38,695 bases of DNA. Origin: Planctomycetaceae bacterium. Lineage in GTDB: Bacteria; Planctomycetota; Planctomycetia; Pirellulales; Pirellulaceae. The first letter of the stretch is position 1. Each line of letters starts with the position of its first letter. This document shows, in pieces, positions 35,079-38,695 of this stretch. A program made the translations under genes and the position numbers. The notes under the pieces were generated by a model. It worked only from the letters and a program-made list of their open reading frames with translations. It had not been told where the DNA came from and ran no database searches. Location of the stretch: positions 1-38,695 of the forward strand of contig QIKY01000392.1 of the NCBI GenBank assembly GCA_003233175.1, in the 5' to 3' direction.

Positions 35079-35362
35079 GCCATTAGCCGGTGGTCGAGCG
35101 CAGCGAACACCACCGGTAGGCTGCCGCAACGAACGATGCATCTCGGCGGGATGCCAGACGCGGCGGGCGCGAGAAACGCCTCGAAACAACGCCGTCATTT
35201 GCGCCGCCCACCGTTGGAGTGTACGCTTTAGCGTGCTTTCGTCTCGGACGCACGCTAAAGCGTACACTCCAACGGTGAGCGGCTGGCATCCTTTCAGGAT
35301 GCGGAATGTCGCGGCCTCGATACTCCGGTGGTGTTCGCTGCGCTCGACCACCGGCTAATGGC
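35079..35362. repeat. Perfect 38-bp inverted repeat enclosing another hairpin
   Basis: The left arm 35079-35116 and right arm 35325-35362 are exact complements of 38 bases (left arm starts GCCATTAGCCGGTGGTCGAG). The 208-base interior contains the 27-bp hairpin 35210-35276. The ends are not flanked by an obvious target duplication, and no transposase is present. Confidence 0.85.
35210..35276. repeat. 27-bp perfect hairpin of the TTGGAGTG family
   Basis: The left arm 35210-35236 and right arm 35250-35276 are exact complements with a 13-base loop. The left arm begins ACCGTTGGAGTGTACGC. Twenty-four of 30 positions match the 12761 hairpin's left arm, and every difference is compensated in the right arm. 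Confidence 0.8.
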
Positions 35363-35845
35363 TTTTATCCTTCCAGGATATGGAATCAAATATTTGCCGG
35401 CATCTGAAAAATACGGAATAGTTTTTGGACAGGAACTAAATCGTGGCCGACGCCTCTAAAGAAATAGGGCCGCATGGGAAGATGTGAGGTGAACTTATCC
35501 GGGTGCTGGTGCCGTTTGCGGTGGGACGGTTGTCGGCTGCCGCAAGACTTATGCTGCTTGGCGGCCGGTAACACCGCCCCCCAAAGTGGTTGTTCTTGAC
35601 GGTCTGGCGCGGAAAAACCGAACCTTCGGTGGCGAAAGGCGTGGGGCGGGTAGGATATCGCGTGGCAATTCAAGACGTCGTAATTACAATGCAAGAAGAC
35701 GCATCGCTCATTTTTTTCGTGAATTTCGCCGCATGTCTCCCTAGAATTCACGTTGAGCGCGGGTCTGCTTCTCCTCTCAAATGGAATGCTCGCTCTTAAC
35801 CAGACCGTGAAACGTCCTGCTGTTTTCTGACGAGGCGAAATCTGC

Positions 35846-38551
35846 ATGCCCTTTCTCCGCAGTGCGAAAAAACGAAAATCGAGAACTGGAAAATCGCGAA
35901 CCGGGCGCGGCCGGTCGGCGCGGCGAACGCTTCGGTGCGAGGCGTTGGAATCTCGCAACCTGCTCACGGCAACGCCCTTCGGCGCCACTCCGAACGACAC
36001 GGCGGAGTACCTTCTGGGCGATGTGCTGGTGAACGTCGTTTTCATGGAGTCTGACGGAACCATCGACCCCAACGCCCGCGATTGGTCGCAGCAGCAAAAG
36101 ACGGACGTCAAAAACAAGGTGATGGAGGGCGTCAATTGGTGGAAAGACACGCTGGCCGCTCAAAATAGCGTCCACGAACTGAACTTCCAATTCGATTTCA
36201 CCAACGCCGATACGCCCATTCAAACGGGCTACGAACCGATCAACAACACGTCGAACACGTTCAGTTCCTGGATCAACGACTTTTTCGGTGAAGTGGGATT
36301 CGACCAGACGAACAGTTTTAGCGACAACATTCGCGCCTACAACAACGCCCAGCGCGTGGCCAACGACGCCGATTGGTCGTTCACGATTTTTGTCGTCAAC
36401 TCGCCCGATACCCCCAACGACACCTTCGCGCCGGGCGGCAGTTTTTCGCGGGCCTTCGCTTTTGCCGGCGGACGATTTTTCATCGCTCCCTCCGGCCGCC
36501 CCGCCAGCACGTTCACCCACGAACTGGGGCATATGTTCTGGGCCCGCGATGAATACGCCGGCGGCAGTACGTACTCCGCCAAACGGGGTTATTACAACGC
36601 GCAAAACCTGAACGCCGCCAACAATCCCGCTCCAGGCTTTGTGCAACAGCCAAGCGTCATGGCGACGGGCTCATTGCTCCAAACCGCCTTCGACACCAAC
36701 ACCAATGCCGCCGCCACGTTGGAAATGGTCGGCTGGCGAGATTCCGACAACAACGGAATTTTCGACGTACTCGATGTTCCGCTCACCCTCACCGGTTCCG
36801 GCGCCTACGACCCGCTCACTCGCCTGTACCGATTCGTCGGCTCTTCGTCGGTCCAGACATTGGCCAACCAGAATAGCAGCGGCCTGCAAAGCGATATCAC
36901 GATCAATCAAGTCAGCCGGGTGCAATATCGTATCGATGGCGGAGCCTGGATCGACCAAAGCGTTTATAATGCGTCGTTCGCCGATATTGATATCACGATT
37001 GGGCCGCTTCCGGCCGGGTTTCAAAATATTGAAATCCGCACCATCGACGATAAAACGAACGAGCCGGGTGAAGTAGGAGTGATGTCGCCGATTTTTCAAG
37101 GCGGCCCCAACGACCCCGCGATTTCGTTTGACCAAGGCATACGAGGTTTCGTCTATCAAGACGGCAACGGCAACGCCCAACGCGACGCCAGCGACGCTCC
37201 GCTGGTCGGCTGGACGGTTGAAGTTCTTTCCTCCGCCGGCCAACCGTTGAACACCAGCGGCAACCTGGAGCCCGACAACTACGCCGACGCCACGAACGTT
37301 TCGTCGATTATTCCCACCGCCACGCTCTCGGCGGGCGGCTTCAACGTTCTGGGCAGTGAAGTTCGAGCGTCGGCTGGCACGGTCGCACCCGTTGGAAATA
37401 AAGTTTTTGGAAACCGCACCGCCGGCGGTTGGGGCGTGGAGTGGTCTAATTTGTTCGCCGAACTGACGATTGAATTCTCCACGCCGGTTTCGCGGTTGGA
37501 TCTTGACGCCATCGGCAACAGCGCCGACGATTTCGCCCGCATCGAGATTTTTGACGCCAACTTCCAGTCGCTGGGCCGTTACACGACCGCCGCCTTGGGC
37601 GTCAGCCAGACGGAAACGATGTCGTTCAATCGGGCCAACGCCGATATCAAATTTGCTATCGCGAAAGGCCACTCCAACACCACTGTGTTGCTCGACAACC
37701 TCCGCTTCGGCGCGCAGACAATCGTCCAGACCGACGCCAATGGAGCGTATTGGGTGCAAGGCCTGGACGCCGGTTCGTACCAGGTGCAAATCTCGCCGCC
37801 CGCCGGTTGGGAAACCACCACGCCGGGCGGTAGTTCGCAACTTGTCGTGTTGCCGGACGCGGGCGCGGTTGACGCCGCCTTCGGCGTTCGCCCCCAATGG
37901 CAAAACGCCAACAACGCACTCGATGTGAACAACGACGGCTTGGTCGATATCAAAGATCTGCTGGGAATCGTATCGCATTTGCGAAGCAGCGGCATCGGCC
38001 CGTTGCCCACTGGGCAGCCGGGCCCGAATGGTCCTTTTGTCGACGTGAACGCCGACGGGCAAGCCAACATCTTGGACCTCTTGGACGTGATTACGTTCCT
38101 CCGCGCCAGCGCCGGCGGCTCGGAAGGCGAACAGATATTCGATCTCGACACGCTCTTCGCCACGGAAGATGTTGCGAATACGAACGACGTCGCCAACCTG
38201 CGCCAGATGACACCCGATTCGTTCGCGCCGGACGCCGCTTCGTCTTTCTTAGGGCGAGCATTGAAACAAAAGTACGAGGGCCTGCCGAGGCCGTCGGTTT
38301 ACAAGGCCCCCCAGCACACGACGTCTTTGGAAGGCCAGCGTACGGGCGGGGTCGCTATTCAAAACATGTCCTGGGGGCGAAAACAGTTTGCCGCTTACGC
38401 GTTTTCGCTCGGCCGCCGCGAACGCAGGTTGGCGTCCGACATTGCAACGGCCGACGCTTGGGAGCAAATGCTCACTGGCATCGCCGACGATGTTTCCATG
38501 CGTGATATTGCAATCTCTGAAGAAGCCGCGTTTCTCAACTCCGCCAACTGA
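35846..38551 (+). CDS. Large secreted dockerin-bearing metalloprotease-like protein
   Basis: This is a 901-residue protein. The N-terminus is not a classical signal peptide. It is a basic stretch (KKRKSRTGKSRTGRGRSARR) followed by LRCEALESRNLLTA, the LEPR-XLL-type segment found on many large planctomycete surface proteins. A protease-like domain follows, with HELGH at 225-229 and nearby Asp235-Glu236 (HExxHxxxxxDE, unlike the usual HExxHxxGxxH). An Ig-like domain starts at about residue 350. An SdrD/Cna-B-like domain begins GFVYQDGNGNAQRD (about 432), and a YWVQGLDAGSYQVQISPP segment lies near 632. Two dockerin type I repeats are at about 691 (DVNNDGLVDIKDLLGIV) and 731 (DVNADGQANILDLLDVI), Ca2+-binding. 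The remainder is a basic C-terminus. The gene is single, preceded by a large repeat island and followed by a group II intron end. Confidence 0.85.
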   Translation: MPFLRSAKKRKSRTGKSRTGRGRSARRTLRCEALESRNLLTATPFGATPNDTAEYLLGDVLVNVVFMESDGTIDPNARDWSQQQKTDVKNKVMEGVNWWKDTLAAQNSVHELNFQFDFTNADTPIQTGYEPINNTSNTFSSWINDFFGEVGFDQTNSFSDNIRAYNNAQRVANDADWSFTIFVVNSPDTPNDTFAPGGSFSRAFAFAGGRFFIAPSGRPASTFTHELGHMFWARDEYAGGSTYSAKRGYYNAQNLNAANNPAPGFVQQPSVMATGSLLQTAFDTNTNAAATLEMVGWRDSDNNGIFDVLDVPLTLTGSGAYDPLTRLYRFVGSSSVQTLANQNSSGLQSDITINQVSRVQYRIDGGAWIDQSVYNASFADIDITIGPLPAGFQNIEIRTIDDKTNEPGEVGVMSPIFQGGPNDPAISFDQGIRGFVYQDGNGNAQRDASDAPLVGWTVEVLSSAGQPLNTSGNLEPDNYADATNVSSIIPTATLSAGGFNVLGSEVRASAGTVAPVGNKVFGNRTAGGWGVEWSNLFAELTIEFSTPVSRLDLDAIGNSADDFARIEIFDANFQSLGRYTTAALGVSQTETMSFNRANADIKFAIAKGHSNTTVLLDNLRFGAQTIVQTDANGAYWVQGLDAGSYQVQISPPAGWETTTPGGSSQLVVLPDAGAVDAAFGVRPQWQNANNALDVNNDGLVDIKDLLGIVSHLRSSGIGPLPTGQPGPNGPFVDVNADGQANILDLLDVITFLRASAGGSEGEQIFDLDTLFATEDVANTNDVANLRQMTPDSFAPDAASSFLGRALKQKYEGLPRPSVYKAPQHTTSLEGQRTGGVAIQNMSWGRKQFAAYAFSLGRRERRLASDIATADAWEQMLTGIADDVSMRDIAISEEAAFLNSAN

Positions 38552-38606
38552 GCCATCGTCCTGCATGGCGGCGGAGGATTTACCAACGGTATTTTTTCCA
38601 GTCGCC
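38552..38606. other. Short spacer between the dockerin gene and the intron end
   Basis: Fifty-five bases with no clear intrinsic terminator. On the minus strand this is the exon directly after the intron's 3' splice site, starting GGCGACTGG. Confidence 0.4.
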
Positions 38607-38695
38607 ATCGAGTAGGGTGAGCCGCGGGGATCAGCCGCGACTCAGCCCTCTCACAGAACCGTACGTACGGGTCCGTATACGGCTCCTGTTTCAAG
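38607..38695 (-). mobile_element. 3' end of a group II intron (domains V and VI), body beyond the window
   Basis: On the minus strand, 38685-38656 reads as a domain V hairpin. It starts GAGCCGTATAC, ends GTACGTACGGTTC, has the AGC catalytic triad and a CG bulge on the 3' side, and its upper stem is shortened (30 bases instead of the usual 34). Domain VI follows at 38655-38607. It contains a 10-bp stem (TGAGTCGCGG with CCGCGGCTCA) and the 3' end CCCTACTCGAT. The presumed branch-point A is 7 bases from the end, as in known group II introns. The 3' end is thus 38607. The reverse transcriptase ORF and domains I-IV would lie to the right of 38695. Confidence 0.78.

Larger units (their letters stand above)
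34901..35845. other. 945-base gene-free repeat island
   Basis: No credible gene was found. The central part (35079-35362) is a nested inverted-repeat structure. Short imperfect duplicates flank it, such as GGCATCCTTTCAGGATGCGG and a similar ATCCTTCCAGGAT form at about 35360-35386. AAAAATACGGAATAGT near 35409 resembles AAAAACACGGAATAGT near 16490. Some AT-richer sequence at 35660-35820 must hold the promoter of the dockerin protein. Confidence 0.6.

Noticed and set aside
35386-36150. 254-residue minus-strand frame at the repeat island
   Set aside because: Half of it is antisense to the dockerin gene and the other half lies in the repeat-bearing spacer; no motifs.
36671-38062. Minus-strand frame of about 463 codons
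   Set aside because: Antisense to the dockerin protein, whose motifs (HELGH, dockerin) are clear on the plus strand.
38280-38345. Similarity to the GGCCTTGGAAGGCC repeat core inside the dockerin gene
   Set aside because: Only short scattered pieces match; the frame is intact and coding, so it is probably chance.

Overview
The window looks like chromosomal DNA of a planctomycete, most likely of the Pirellula/Lacipirellula kind. The evidence is gene content. There is a paired PSCyt1/DUF1549/DUF1553 and DUF1501 locus, a sulfatase with a LamG-like tail, a large secreted protein with an LEPR-XLL-type N-terminus and dockerin repeats, a small basic DUF6800-like protein, many orphan biosynthetic genes far from their pathway partners, and long intergenic spacers full of palindromic repeats. 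KdsA (Kdo synthesis) and an outer-membrane barrel indicate a lipopolysaccharide-bearing outer membrane. No tRNA, rRNA, CRISPR array, phage or defence island was found.

Layout. 0-8 kb (+): a secreted protein of unknown function, a CaCA-family cation/Ca2+ antiporter, an SDR oxidoreductase, CobL (precorrin-6Y methyltransferase), an outer-membrane barrel and a PIG-L deacetylase. 8-13.5 kb (-): the two-gene DUF1549/DUF1501 operon, then BioD. 13.7-17.8 kb: an alpha/beta hydrolase, an OmpA-like lipoprotein, HisH (-) and a ThiO-like oxidase. 17.8-19.1 kb: a repeat-rich stretch with a 24-residue signal-peptide-like ORF and a small 72-residue protein. 19.1-22.9 kb: a tight operon of lipid kinase, kdsA and a large lipoprotein. 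23-29.4 kb: a DUF6800-like protein (-), a TPR protein with a DPF-rich tail, a giant secreted PPC-like protein and a sulfatase. 29.8-34.9 kb: an APC permease (-), a PolB-like exonuclease, an M19 dipeptidase (-) and QueC. 34.9-35.8 kb: a gene-free repeat island. 35.8-38.6 kb: a dockerin-bearing metalloprotease-like protein.

The last 89 bases carry, on the minus strand, what looks like the 3' end (domains V and VI) of a group II intron whose body lies beyond the window.

The strongest non-coding signal is a set of dispersed palindromic repeat families. In one family (12761-12833 and 35210-35276) the two hairpins differ at six aligned positions, yet each hairpin is perfectly self-complementary. 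That points either to selection on structure or to repeated inverted duplication. No complete new multi-gene system was recognised. The best candidates for new biology are these hairpin families, the 24-residue ORF with its dyad promoter, the DPF-rich TPR protein, and the kdsA-coupled lipoprotein.
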